This document shows positions 25,660 through 33,703 of a stretch of 38,312 bases of DNA, piece by piece. Source of the stretch: Calothrix sp. MO_192.B10 (GTDB lineage: Bacteria > Cyanobacteriota > Cyanobacteriia > Cyanobacteriales > Nostocaceae); contig JASJDS010000029.1 of assembly GCA_030065055.1 (NCBI GenBank), positions 1-38,312 of the forward strand. The letters run 5' to 3'. The position numbers were made by a program, and so were the translations under genes. Numbering within the stretch: the first letter of the stretch is position 1; each line of letters opens with the position of its first letter. The notes below the pieces were generated by a model, which ran no database searches, had not been told where the DNA came from, and worked only from the letters and a program-made list of their open reading frames with translations.

Positions 25660-27132
25660 TTACCTTCCGCCAACTGTAATCGAATCCACCTTAATATGAG
25701 GTTGTCCAACGGTGGTGTAAATACTGCCACTAATGGAACCACAAAAACCGGGTGCGAGGGATATATCTTGGGAACACATAGAAATTTTATTCATAATTTC
25801 CTTGGCTTCACCAATCAAAATTGCACCCTTGAGAGGCTTGCTAATTTTACCGTTTTCAATTAGATAGGCTTCATCCACGCCAAAGTTAAATTGACCAGTA
25901 GCACCAACACTACCACCACCCATTTTCTTACAATAAATGCCTTTATCAACGGAAGCAAATAAATCGTCTACAGAGTAATCCCCTGGAGCAATATAAGTAT
26001 TCCGCATCCGACTAGCCGCAGCAAAGGTAAAACCCTGTCTTCTACCGCTACCAGTTCTGGGATGTCCGGTACGCCAAGAACCAGCTCTATCTGCCAAAAA
26101 GTTCTTGAGAACGCCTTTTTCAATTAATAGGGTTCTTTGAGCTGGCATTCCTTCATCATCCATATCAATGGTGCCGAAAGCATTGTCAGTCCGCCCTTCA
26201 TCCCAAGCAGTGAGGCTTTCATGGGCAATTTTTTCACCTTTCTTATCCGCAAAGGGAGAGGTATTGCGCTCAATTTGAGTCGTTTCCAACAAGTGTCCGC
26301 AAGCCTCGTGGAAAATTACCCCACCAAAATGGTTTGCCATAATAATCGGGTACGTACCTGATTCCACGTAATCAGCGTAAAGCATTTTACCGGCAGATTC
26401 CGCAATTTTCTCCGCAGCTTCTTCATAATCCCAGGTTTTGAGGAAATTAGGGTCGCTGGTATTTCCGGCTCGTTCACCGATAGAACTGCGATGGCTACCA
26501 TCAGCACAAAGAATATTGAATCCTACGGACTGGGTGAGACGGATATCACGGGCAAAAGTACCATCACTGGCAGCAACTAATACTTCTTGCCAATCCCGGA
26601 AATAAGATGCGCGGCGGGATTGCACATGGCTGGCTTTTTGCTGCAACTGGACAGTACCATCTAGTAGTACTTCTCCCATTTCCTGTATGGAACTACACAG
26701 GGGCAACCAAGCATCCTTACCTCTTTTAGTTGCATAGTCCCGTAATAATTCTAGATTAATTTCGGGGATAAAAGCATTGGGTGCGGGTAACTGTAAACCC
26801 AAAATTGATAAACCCTTTTCTAAAGCCGCTTTCAACCCTGTAAAAGATAAATCATTGGTGCTGACATAACAATCAGCCTTATCGCGAAATACCCGGACTC
26901 CCGCCCCTGTAGAAAGACGGGGTGTGATACTAGTGATAGCATCTTCTTCCGCCAGACAACTAATATAGTTGACACGCTCTAGAAAAAATTCGATAAAATC
27001 TGCACCCGCAGCACGTCCCAATCCCAGAAGAGTTGATAGGGGCGCTTCCCAGGTGTCATCAAACCTTTCTGGAGTGGAGGAGTATTGCAGAGTGGGAATC
27101 TGTTGAGAAATCAGGAGAGTACTTGTAAGCAT
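25660..27132 (-). CDS. tldD: Metalloprotease TldD
   Basis: TldD is the catalytic subunit of the TldD/TldE protease. The product has 490 residues, the usual length for cyanobacterial TldD. The zinc-binding HExxxH motif is HEACGH in [19 protein letters not shown]. Other conserved parts are [10 protein letters not shown] near residue 80, [21 protein letters not shown] and the final [17 protein letters not shown]. It is on the minus strand upstream of the S23 remnant and tldE. The three probably formed one transcription unit, with the S23 gene inserted between the partners. Confidence 0.94.
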   Translation of the reverse strand: MLTSTLLISQQIPTLQYSSTPERFDDTWEAPLSTLLGLGRAAGADFIEFFLERVNYISCLAEEDAITSITPRLSTGAGVRVFRDKADCYVSTNDLSFTGLKAALEKGLSILGLQLPAPNAFIPEINLELLRDYATKRGKDAWLPLCSSIQEMGEVLLDGTVQLQQKASHVQSRRASYFRDWQEVLVAASDGTFARDIRLTQSVGFNILCADGSHRSSIGERAGNTSDPNFLKTWDYEEAAEKIAESAGKMLYADYVESGTYPIIMANHFGGVIFHEACGHLLETTQIERNTSPFADKKGEKIAHESLTAWDEGRTDNAFGTIDMDDEGMPAQRTLLIEKGVLKNFLADRAGSWRTGHPRTGSGRRQGFTFAAASRMRNTYIAPGDYSVDDLFASVDKGIYCKKMGGGSVGATGQFNFGVDEAYLIENGKISKPLKGAILIGEAKEIMNKISMCSQDISLAPGFCGSISGSIYTTVGQPHIKVDSITVGGR

Positions 27133-27742
27133 AAATTGCCTCTTCTACGGATGCGACTGGAAATTTGACTAAAAATATCCTGGTGTGATTAGTCTAACAA
27201 ATCTACGAAAACCGTAGCAGCATTTAGGCATCCTGATGTTTATACTTTTTCCCATTGATGATTATATTCAGCGTTTTCTGGGCGTTGCTGATTGAAAATA
27301 TGAATTTGCCGGGCTGCGCCCCGCTTCGCTAACACGCAAAGGCGCATTAGACGCGGAGCGGTGAGACAGCGCGGTCTTGGGGAGCCAGCGTTGCGGACGG
27401 TAAGCCACTGCGGTGGTGAGGCAGTACTCCACTTGGGGTCTCCCCAAGTGGAGTAACTGCCGAAAGGGTTCCCCGGCATAAAGCAACTGCCGTCAACTGC
27501 CGTCAACTGCCGTCAACTGCCGTCAAGTGGCGCAACCCGTAGACGCGGAGCGGCTTGGAGCAGAGTAGGGGTTGACCGCCGCAGACGACTGGCGTTGGTT
27601 TCCCCCATGAGCGACTGCGTTGGCATAGCCTCTCCGGAGGAGATACCCGAAGGGCTTCGGTGCAGGGTAGGCGCAAAGTTACAAAGAAAAATAAAGGTGA
27701 TTTTGACGCTTCATATTCTGATTCAGCAATGCCGTTTTCTGT
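27133..27742. repeat. GC-rich repeat cluster upstream of tldD
   Basis: This 600-bp gene-free stretch is unusually GC-rich from about 27310. It contains an 18-bp stem with 3-nt loop (27421-27460: ACTCCACTTGGGG, TCT, CCCCAAGTGGAGT, extended by GCAGT/ACTGC), four exact 10-bp repeats AACTGCCGTC (27485-27524), and motifs such as AGCCACTGCGGTGG and GGGTTCCCCGGCATAA. Those two motifs recur in the 57-bp insert of tnpB at 37332-37388. Further palindromic pieces (TAGACGCGGAGCGG) appear twice, at about 27350 and 27540. Overlapping frames of 72 and 88 codons here are composition artefacts. Confidence 0.75.
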
Positions 27743-28522
27743 TTATATATTGTTTAACTGTTGTTTAGTTATTTCGCTCAACTGTCCATCTTGAAGCCGA
27801 TATTGATTAGTCTGGCTTTCTTCTAAGGAATCAGAATCCGGATATTTTGATAATACTCTAGAACACCAAGCAAATATAGTTCTCAGGGATGCACAAGTAT
27901 CACTACGAGATAAAACATGTTCAACATTCAAATTTTCAATTATTTTACCCCCGTGTTTTTTTTCATCAAAACCAGGGTATCTTTTTTTTAATTCATTTTT
28001 AGGATGGGGGATAGTTTCCACATCTCCTGAATAATCTATTTCAGAAGTACCCAAAACTGCATTGATTGCCTGAGAATCAGCAAAGTAATAAGCTTCAATC
28101 ATATTTACTAGGAAATGAACAGAAGCACGTTCTTTCTGTCCTTTTAAGATAGTATCTAGAGCTAATCTATATCTGGCAAATACTTGTTGTGCTTGAGAGA
28201 CTCTATCTTGTTCTAAATCATCCACCAACAACAAATATCTACAGGGATTTTCAGATAAATACTTTCTAGCTGTAATGCCAATTTCCCTCTCATCTTTATC
28301 AGGAATAGTTTTCCCACTTCCAACCATTTTAATATGTTTTTTTGAGGATGTTATTGGCGATCGCTGGTTAATACGACGCAATACTTTAAAGGTACATATA
28401 CCACTCTTAGTTAAACTTTTGAATAACTTTGGCAGATGCTCTGCTTCAGTTTCACCAGTAACCATCAATCCAAACTCAAAGAAATAGCATGACTGATTGC
28501 TATCATTTTCGTCTAAATTCAT
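27743..28522 (-). CDS. DUF4276-like (TOPRIM-type?) partner of the adjacent ATPase
   Basis: The product has 259 residues. Near the N-terminus FGLMVTGETEAEHLPKLFKSL resembles the G-x-T-E opening of DUF4276/OLD-TOPRIM proteins, and about 80 residues later YLLLVDDLEQDR provides the acidic cluster expected at the second metal-binding position. The canonical first Glu (VEG) is Thr here, so a TOPRIM assignment is tentative. Other marked stretches are KMVGSGKTIPDKDE and VHFLVNMIEAYYFADSQAINAVLG. The ATG follows the stop of the ATPase gene with no gap, and AAGGAG lies nine bases upstream, so the two are one operon. By analogy with ATPase-TOPRIM defence pairs (OLD, PARIS) it would be the effector. This is inference. 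Confidence 0.65.
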   Translation of the reverse strand: MNLDENDSNQSCYFFEFGLMVTGETEAEHLPKLFKSLTKSGICTFKVLRRINQRSPITSSKKHIKMVGSGKTIPDKDEREIGITARKYLSENPCRYLLLVDDLEQDRVSQAQQVFARYRLALDTILKGQKERASVHFLVNMIEAYYFADSQAINAVLGTSEIDYSGDVETIPHPKNELKKRYPGFDEKKHGGKIIENLNVEHVLSRSDTCASLRTIFAWCSRVLSKYPDSDSLEESQTNQYRLQDGQLSEITKQQLNNI

Positions 28523-29704
28523 TTAAATTGACTCCTTACTTTGAGGAGCTATTGCTTGAGCCATATAAAGTGAACCCGTGGCATAGTCCTCTAATAAATC
28601 TTGAATATCTGGGATATCGCTAACTCGTTTCATCACTGTTTTCCCATCTACATCCAACTCAGCAGCCCATATATTTTCCGGTTCAAATTGACTCAAAAGT
28701 ACAGGTGAATGAGTAGCTATAAAGACTTGTTTATTCCATTTTTCTGTGGCAAGTTTGACTGCTTTAGCAAACATTGCTAATGCCCAAGGATGAAGAGATA
28801 TTTCTGGTTCATCGAGTAAAACTAAAGAATAACTATTTGGTCTTTCAGAAAATAAAGCTGTGAGATTTATTAACATCTGGAGATGACCATCAGATACTCC
28901 TGATGCTTGGATTGGTTTACGACGGGGTCTTGTATCTAAAAAATTTGCATAAACTATGTTACGACTTGTTTGCTCAAAAAATAAACCCTTAAAATATGGA
29001 AAGGTTTCTTTCATGAAATTGATAATTGTGTCATACCTTTCATCAACCATTCTACGGTCGTGTAAATTCCTCAACACTGACCATAAATTTTCACATCTAT
29101 CTTGTAATCTATCCCCTGAATCTACTTCAGATCCATAGCGTCTCAAATTATATAGGGGAACATTTCTGAAGTGGTAAAAACGTAAACTACGAAGTAAATT
29201 ATCTAATTCAATAGCCACAGAGTCACTATTTTGTAATCCTACGTAGCTAGTGAGTGCCAGCTTTTCCGGTTCTCTAAGATTTATGGCAGATTCTGTTTTT
29301 GTGTCAATATTATAAAATGTTGCCTTATCACTGCCAACTTTCCTGTCAATTAATACATTTATATTGTCTTTTATAACTAATTTTTCACCAACAAAAGGTT
29401 CTATTCTCCCTGAAGAAAATCCAAATAAAACTTCATATCTAGTAAAATTATCTTCAATAATAATCGCTATATTTTCTGATTCCTTTACCCCATACCACAA
29501 AATACCAATTCCATGATCTCTATATGAAGATGCTGAATCTACACCTCTAATTGCACAATCTCTCAGAAACCATATTGTATCCAAAAACGTTGATTTTCCA
29601 GCGCCATTAGGTCCGAATAAAACATTTAGGGAACCTACTTTCATAGAAACATCTACAAGAGAACGAAAATTTTTGATTTGTAAATGATTCAATTTATTAG
29701 GCAT
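28523..29704 (-). CDS. AAA/ABC-type ATPase (OLD/RecF-like), putative defence module
   Basis: The product has 393 residues from ATG 29704, which has AAAGGA nine bases upstream; an upstream TTG is rejected. It shows all SMC/RecF/OLD-class ATPase motifs: Walker A GPNGAGKST (31-39), ABC signature-like ASGVSDGHLQMLINL, Walker B YSLVLLDEPEISLHP and the H-loop VFIATHSPVLLSQFEP. The region between Walker A and the signature lacks long coiled coils, so it is the compact AAA_21-like type. It ends directly against the DUF4276-like gene and starts 14 bp after an Uma2 gene. This type with a nuclease-like partner is typical of phage-defence pairs. Confidence 0.82.
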   Translation of the reverse strand: MPNKLNHLQIKNFRSLVDVSMKVGSLNVLFGPNGAGKSTFLDTIWFLRDCAIRGVDSASSYRDHGIGILWYGVKESENIAIIIEDNFTRYEVLFGFSSGRIEPFVGEKLVIKDNINVLIDRKVGSDKATFYNIDTKTESAINLREPEKLALTSYVGLQNSDSVAIELDNLLRSLRFYHFRNVPLYNLRRYGSEVDSGDRLQDRCENLWSVLRNLHDRRMVDERYDTIINFMKETFPYFKGLFFEQTSRNIVYANFLDTRPRRKPIQASGVSDGHLQMLINLTALFSERPNSYSLVLLDEPEISLHPWALAMFAKAVKLATEKWNKQVFIATHSPVLLSQFEPENIWAAELDVDGKTVMKRVSDIPDIQDLLEDYATGSLYMAQAIAPQSKESI

Positions 29705-29717
29705 GATGGAATTTCCT

Positions 29718-30464
29718 TTATAACTCATTGGGTTCAATACCCAATTCTCGCAGTTTAGCCGCTAAACGTTCTGCTTTCTCCTCTGCCTCTTCTGCTCGCT
29801 GGCGTTCTGCCTCTTCTGGAGTTGGCATCCAATTGCCATCAGCATCATACCAACGTAACCATAACCGCTCAATGTCTTGATAACTACCTTGCCAAAGTCC
29901 CAAACCCAATTCTAAAGTGGGCATCCAAATACGGGGTTCTTCCAGCTTCACTTCAGTGTAGCGGTCTGCTTGGAGAATAAATACTTTCAGTATATCTGTG
30001 TAGCGGTCAAATACGATGTAATAAGGAACACGTAGTATTTGCTCGTAAACCTGCCATTTAGTTGGCGGTTGCTCGGCATCCCGTAAAGTTTGCCCCAAGT
30101 CTTCCTTTTCTGTACCAGGGGAAAGTAACTCCACCACCACAAAGGGATTAACTCCCTCTTGCCAAACTACATAACTTAAACGTAAGTCTTTCTCTTCATA
30201 AAGCCTGGAATTACCAACCACTGCAAACCAATCAGGTCTTTTGTACCATAGGGTATGGTGAGAATCGTAGTAAAGATTTAAGTCAGTGGCTACAAATACC
30301 TGCTCTTGCGGGTATGTGGGTGGACGAAAGGTTTCCCGCAATAGTTGAGGTTGATATATATGAAATTCGTCAGGCAAACCAGGCTCCTGTGGATCTTCAC
30401 TGGGAAGATCATACATCGTGGGGAGCGTTTCTTTGGGAGAAAGAGGAGGATCTGTTTGGTACAT
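29718..30464 (-). CDS. Uma2 family (DUF820) putative nuclease
   Basis: The product has 248 residues from ATG 30464, which has AGGA eight bases upstream; a start six codons earlier is open but unsupported. Core marks are FVATDLNLYYD, KRPDWFAVVG (fold Asp), NPFVVVELLSPGTE (Glu strand), then WQVYEQILRVPYYIVFDRYTD (split by a turn) and the aromatic LWLRWYDADGNWMPTPEEA. The C-terminus is a charged coiled coil (EEAERQRAEEAEEKAERLAAKLRELGIE) broken by short spacers. This is the intact relative of the truncated gene at 94-633. It overlaps the 3' end of the wcaF-like gene by 56 bp and leads into the ATPase gene. Confidence 0.88.
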   Translation of the reverse strand: MYQTDPPLSPKETLPTMYDLPSEDPQEPGLPDEFHIYQPQLLRETFRPPTYPQEQVFVATDLNLYYDSHHTLWYKRPDWFAVVGNSRLYEEKDLRLSYVVWQEGVNPFVVVELLSPGTEKEDLGQTLRDAEQPPTKWQVYEQILRVPYYIVFDRYTDILKVFILQADRYTEVKLEEPRIWMPTLELGLGLWQGSYQDIERLWLRWYDADGNWMPTPEEAERQRAEEAEEKAERLAAKLRELGIEPNEL

Positions 30465-31071
30465 GGGCAGATTCCTGACCAATGACTTTTGCTTTCTCTA
30501 GAGTAGCGTTAAACTGGCGTTGCTCTTCCACTAAAGCTTTTCTTTCTTTCACAGGTTGAGCTGGATTACCTGCATAGATAGTCATTGCTTTTAAAGAATG
30601 TCCGGTAACTCCACCTATAGTTAGCACTGCACCCCTTTCAACGGTAACTCCCGGACCAACAATCGCTTTAGCTGCAATCCAACTACTCTGTTGAATATAA
30701 ATAGGTGCAGTCATTAATTTAAAATCAGGATGATTCCAATCATGATTTCCCGTGCAAAGATAAACCCCTTGAGACAGGCAAGCATGACTTTCGATGGTGA
30801 CATGAGCGAGGTTATCTATCCAAGCATCTTCGCCAATCCACACATAATCACCCACAGTTAATCGCCAAGGAAATTTTACTCTGACACCCGTTTTTATACG
30901 GACACCTTGACCAATTTTTGCACCAAAAGCCCGGAGTATCCAAACCTTCAAACCCGACATGGGTAACCAATAACTTGCAACCAATGGCGAACCCATAAAA
31001 TACCATAACAGTTGCTTCCAAAATGTAGCACCAGGGGTGTAATTGCCAAGGCTATAGTTATCTAAACGCAT
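30409..31071 (-). CDS. WcaF-like hexapeptide acetyltransferase
   Basis: The product has 220 residues of left-handed beta-helix acyltransferase type. It begins MRLDNYSLGNYTPGATFWKQ, and hexapeptide repeats run from about residue 50 to 165 (AKIGQGVRIKTGVRVKF, VGDYVWIGEDAWIDNLAHVTI, ACLSQGVYLCTGNHDWNHP with the catalytic-type His, and AIVGPGVTVERGAVLTIGGV). It would acetylate a sugar of a polysaccharide precursor, as WcaF does in colanic acid synthesis. The closest cyanobacterial counterpart I recall is HpsU of hormogonium polysaccharide; this is from memory. The last ~25 residues (GQESAHVPNRSSSFSQR) run past the usual family end and overlap the Uma2 gene. Confidence 0.87.
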   Translation of the reverse strand: MRLDNYSLGNYTPGATFWKQLLWYFMGSPLVASYWLPMSGLKVWILRAFGAKIGQGVRIKTGVRVKFPWRLTVGDYVWIGEDAWIDNLAHVTIESHACLSQGVYLCTGNHDWNHPDFKLMTAPIYIQQSSWIAAKAIVGPGVTVERGAVLTIGGVTGHSLKAMTIYAGNPAQPVKERKALVEEQRQFNATLEKAKVIGQESAHVPNRSSSFSQRNAPHDV

Positions 31072-31203
31072 AGGATGAAATTGTTATATACAGGACTAAA
31101 GCTGGGTATCACAATCGGTGGTTGGTGCGTGACGTTATAAGTCTCATTACTACGTTCAAATATTATCGCAGTGTCACACACCCTACAGAAAAAATATGCC
31201 AGT

Positions 31204-31215
31204 TGCGTAAGTCCT
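31204..31215. repeat. Solo inverted-repeat end TGCGTAAGTCCT
   Basis: This 12-mer is identical to the terminal repeat of the small element at 33169-33260. It sits exactly at the 3' break of the YdcF-like pseudogene, so it is probably the edge of another, eroded copy. Confidence 0.55.
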
Positions 31216-31515
31216 AATATGATGTCCGAAACTGGCTCCAGTGCGACCTGTCAAAATTCAAACCAAGGAACGCCCAATATCTCGTAATATACGCAAGTGT
31301 GATTCTTTTGGTCTATGGTCGGGAATGGAAACAGGAGTAAAAGTGATACCATGACTACCAAGGACAATAGTGGCTATTCCCTTTGCTCTGGGCGGATGAA
31401 AGTCAGAGGTAATTAAATATACGTGTTTTAGATCACGCCGCTGGAAATCAGTAACTCAAGTAATGAAATTTGTTACCGTATCGACAGCACGGTAATCATC
31501 GCTTTGCCGTTCTTT
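31215..31515 (-). pseudogene. YdcF/DUF218 family pseudogene fragment
   Basis: The minus-strand translation gives a clear C-terminal piece of a DUF218 (YdcF-like) protein: DDYRAVDTVTNFIT, stop, VTDFQRRDLKHVYLITSDFH, PPRAKGIATIVLGSHGITF, DHRPKESHLRILRDIGRSLV, stop, ILTGRTGASFG. The first TGA is at 31456-31458 and the second, at 31258-31260, replaces an expected Trp. No start and no N-terminal half are present. The fragment ends against the inverted-repeat end at 31204-31215. DUF218 proteins are membrane-linked and probably act on envelope or nucleotide-linked substrates. This copy is dead. Confidence 0.8.
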
Positions 31516-31680
31516 CCCACCCTACAATAAATTGCAGGCTAGTAAACGCAGTGGGTTGAAACTCATAATTTACATCTTTACTCAATTAGCCCAAATTTCC
31601 GCCTAGGATTAAAATCCCAGGCTCAAAGACAAAGTCTGATAAATCAGACTGATTAACCCTCTTCTGTCACTCTGGGAAGA
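31516..31680. repeat. Half copy of the MITE-like element, inverted
   Basis: From 31581 to about 31652 the sequence CTCAATTAGCCCAAATTTCC, then a CCTAGGATT/AATCCCAGG hairpin, AAAGACAAAGTCTGAT and an AGTCTG/CAGACT hairpin matches the reverse complement of the right half of the element at 23595-23773 with a number of changes. The other terminus is missing. 31516-31580 shows no recognisable feature. Confidence 0.7.
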
Positions 31681-31689
31681 AAAAATAAA

Positions 31690-31847
31690 TGTAGGTTGGG
31701 TAGAACGGAGTGAAACCCAACAATACCAAAGTCTTTGGTTGTTGGGTTACTCTACCCTTCGGGAACGCCTGACGGCGTTAGCGCAGCTCCTCGCGGAGCG
31801 AGGCACGAGAAGCCCCTTCGGGTCTACGTCCCTCAACCCAACCTACA
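31690..31847. mobile_element. Small element with TGTAGGTTGGGT terminal inverted repeats
   Basis: The segment is 158 bp. TGTAGGTTGGGT (31690-31701) and ACCCAACCTACA (31836-31847) are perfect 12-bp inverted ends. A second nested pair, AACCCAACAA (31714-31723) and TTGTTGGGTT (31739-31748), makes a hairpin. The right half carries a GC-rich palindromic insert (CTCGCGGAGCGAGG region). There is no coding capacity. It is non-autonomous and MITE-like. Confidence 0.7.
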
Positions 31848-32194
31848 CCTAAAATCACAAAAGTCTGTAAAAATAAGGGTTTTGGATTTTTATAAGCGCG
31901 AGAGTGATTAAAGAGGATTAAGGATTATGTCCTACGGACAAGCTGCGCTAACAGTGTATTTTAATGCAGTTGGTTTGTAAGCCTGGAAATAAATTTCCAG
32001 GTGGTTTATTGGGCTAAGAAATAAGGAAATTAATTTCCTTGCAGTATATGGTTTTTGCGTTAAGTTGACACCAATGAACCCCTACCCATCAGTTGCATTC
32101 TTTTTTCAAATTGGTATTATCAATTGAAATGCAGTACACTGCATACCCTGAGAGAAGTAAGCTACGTAATGACAAGTACTTATCCGAACATAAT
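31848..32194. other. Intergenic region with a partial MITE relative
   Basis: No gene was seen. 31979-32042 (AAGCCTGGAAATAAATTTCC, then AGG, TTTATTGGGCTAAG and GGAAATTAATTTCC) is a diverged partial copy of the palindrome-rich element at 23595-23773. The rest is unremarkable. Confidence 0.5.
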
Positions 32195-33007
32195 TTACTC
32201 AAGTTCTTCTGGGTCAATATCCATAGCCCGGAGTCTTTCAGCTAATCTAACAGCTTTTTGCTCTGCTTGTTCAGCCCGTTGACGTTCTTGTTCAGCCCGT
32301 TGACGCTCTTGTTCAGCCCGTTGACGTTCTTGTTCAGCCCGTTGACGTTCTTGTTCAACTAACTCAATTCCCCAAGGTAATAAATTCCCAGATTTATCCC
32401 ACCAACGTAACCAATAACCTTCAAATTCTGCTTTTTTCCCGATCCACATACCCAGAAATAAGCCCAAACTTTCCAGCCAAAACCGTTGATTTTCATCTGG
32501 TGATTGTTGTTCATACCTACCATTCACCAAGTTGTATACTGCTAAAATCGGAGTTTGGGGATGGAAAATTACGTAGGTGGGAACTTGTAAAATTTGTTCG
32601 TAAAAATACCACTTGCCATAGGGATAATGAGGATTAATGGAATATTCAGTTCCTTCTGTGGCGGAGATAAATTCCATGACAATGGTGGGTTTTTCGCCCT
32701 CTGCATGGGGAGTGTAGCTGCGGCGAATTTCTCCTGGGGGCAAAGGCTTAACAGCTGGGACATAAACCCAATCAGGAGCTTTGACAACGGTTTTGTCCCC
32801 AACTGTGGCACAAATGCCAAAATTGGTGGCAATAATCATTGATTCCAGGATTAAGCCAGCTAACTCTAAAGATTCTCGCAGAGCAGCAGCTAACAGGGGT
32901 TGTAGGTTACTTTCCACAGGTTCATCTGGTAGGGGAAAATCTTCTGGTAGTTTTTCCCAGGTGATGGGGGGTAGGGTATTGCGGGGCTGGACTTGTGGAG
33001 GTGTCAT
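32195..33007 (-). CDS. Uma2 family (DUF820) putative nuclease with repeated coiled-coil tail
   Basis: The product has 270 residues. Core marks are IIATNFGICATVGDKTVVKA, PDWVYVPAV (fold Asp), KPTIVMEFISATEGTE (Glu strand), KWYFYEQILQVPTYVIFHP (Uma2 hallmark) and YWLRWWDKSGNLLPWG. The C-terminus contains four to five perfect heptads of AEQERQR, encoded by nearly identical 21-bp DNA repeats (32270-32355), followed by AEQKAVRLAERLRAMDIDPEELE. The copy number of such a repeat can change by slippage without breaking frame. It stands alone between repeat-rich spacers. Confidence 0.88.
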   Translation of the reverse strand: MTPPQVQPRNTLPPITWEKLPEDFPLPDEPVESNLQPLLAAALRESLELAGLILESMIIATNFGICATVGDKTVVKAPDWVYVPAVKPLPPGEIRRSYTPHAEGEKPTIVMEFISATEGTEYSINPHYPYGKWYFYEQILQVPTYVIFHPQTPILAVYNLVNGRYEQQSPDENQRFWLESLGLFLGMWIGKKAEFEGYWLRWWDKSGNLLPWGIELVEQERQRAEQERQRAEQERQRAEQERQRAEQAEQKAVRLAERLRAMDIDPEELE

Positions 33008-33168
33008 GGTAAAGAGCGATCGCTAAAAATATCCATTTCTCCTATTTTATAATTTGCATTGTGAGAAACTTACTGATTGACTACTGATAATTAACCTAGG
33101 CGATCACGCACAAAATCTAAAGCAGAATTAGCAATTACCAAAATATTATTACCTTGCTGTTCTTCAAT
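33008..33168 (-). pseudogene. C-terminal gene scrap cut by a small element
   Basis: Reading the minus strand, the bases just inside 33169 encode IEEQQGNNILVIANSALDF and VRDRLG, then TAA at about 33092-33094. This looks like a genuine protein C-terminus, but it is severed by the element at 33169-33260 and nothing recognisable continues beyond it. Family not recognised. Confidence 0.35.
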
Positions 33169-33260
33169 AGGACTTACGCACTCGCTACGAAAAATCAGGC
33201 GTTTGGGATTGCTTCCTTGCGTCGCAATGACTGCGTTTACGTTGTCCTTGCGTAAGTCCT
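33169..33260. mobile_element. 92-bp element with AGGACTTACGCA inverted ends
   Basis: AGGACTTACGCA (33169-33180) and TGCGTAAGTCCT (33249-33260) are perfect 12-bp terminal inverted repeats around a non-coding core. The same end occurs alone at 31204-31215. TTCAA occurs on both outer sides within a base or two of the ends and could be part of a target duplication. Confidence 0.7.
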
Positions 33261-33287
33261 GTTCAAGTGTTACGGAGTATATTTTAT

Positions 33288-33545
33288 TAGACCCGTCCTA
33301 AAATTTATAACCCAGTCCCTATAAGGGTTTTAGAGTTTATCTATGTGTTCTCAATTAACGTAGCAATAAGTGTTAGAGATAGTTGCTGATAGTTTAGAAG
33401 CAAAAAAATTAAATTTACGATTTTGAACATAAACATTATTTTTTATGTTGTATAAAACCCACAAGCCAACCATAGTAATAAATAGAATATAAAAATTGAA
33501 TTTTATATTCTATTTTTAGACTAATTTAATTTATGGACGGGTCTA
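33288..33545. mobile_element. 258-bp AT-rich MITE-like element with TAGACCCGTCC ends
   Basis: TAGACCCGTCC (33288-33298) and GGACGGGTCTA (33535-33545) are perfect inverted ends, and similarity continues inward with TAAAATT/AATTTAT. Inside is a perfect 14-bp hairpin, AATAGAATATAAAA (33481-33494) with TTTTATATTCTATT (33501-33514), which could also act as a terminator. No ORF. 33546-33703 holds nothing I can assign. Confidence 0.65.
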
Positions 33546-33703
33546 TTAGTATCAGCATCATAATTGTACAAACCATACCCATAATCTTGCATTAAATTGA
33601 ATTTTTCTACTCTTACAATTAGGATGTGACCATATATATATGAAAGTTTGCAGTGCAAATAGATTGGAATACATTTGCAATTTGACTCCAGAAAATAAAT
33701 ATT

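Noticed and set aside
27240-27506. Overlapping frames of 88 and 72 codons in the GC-rich cluster
   Set aside because: They overlap in different frames of the same strand across hairpins and tandem repeats; the absence of stops reflects composition.
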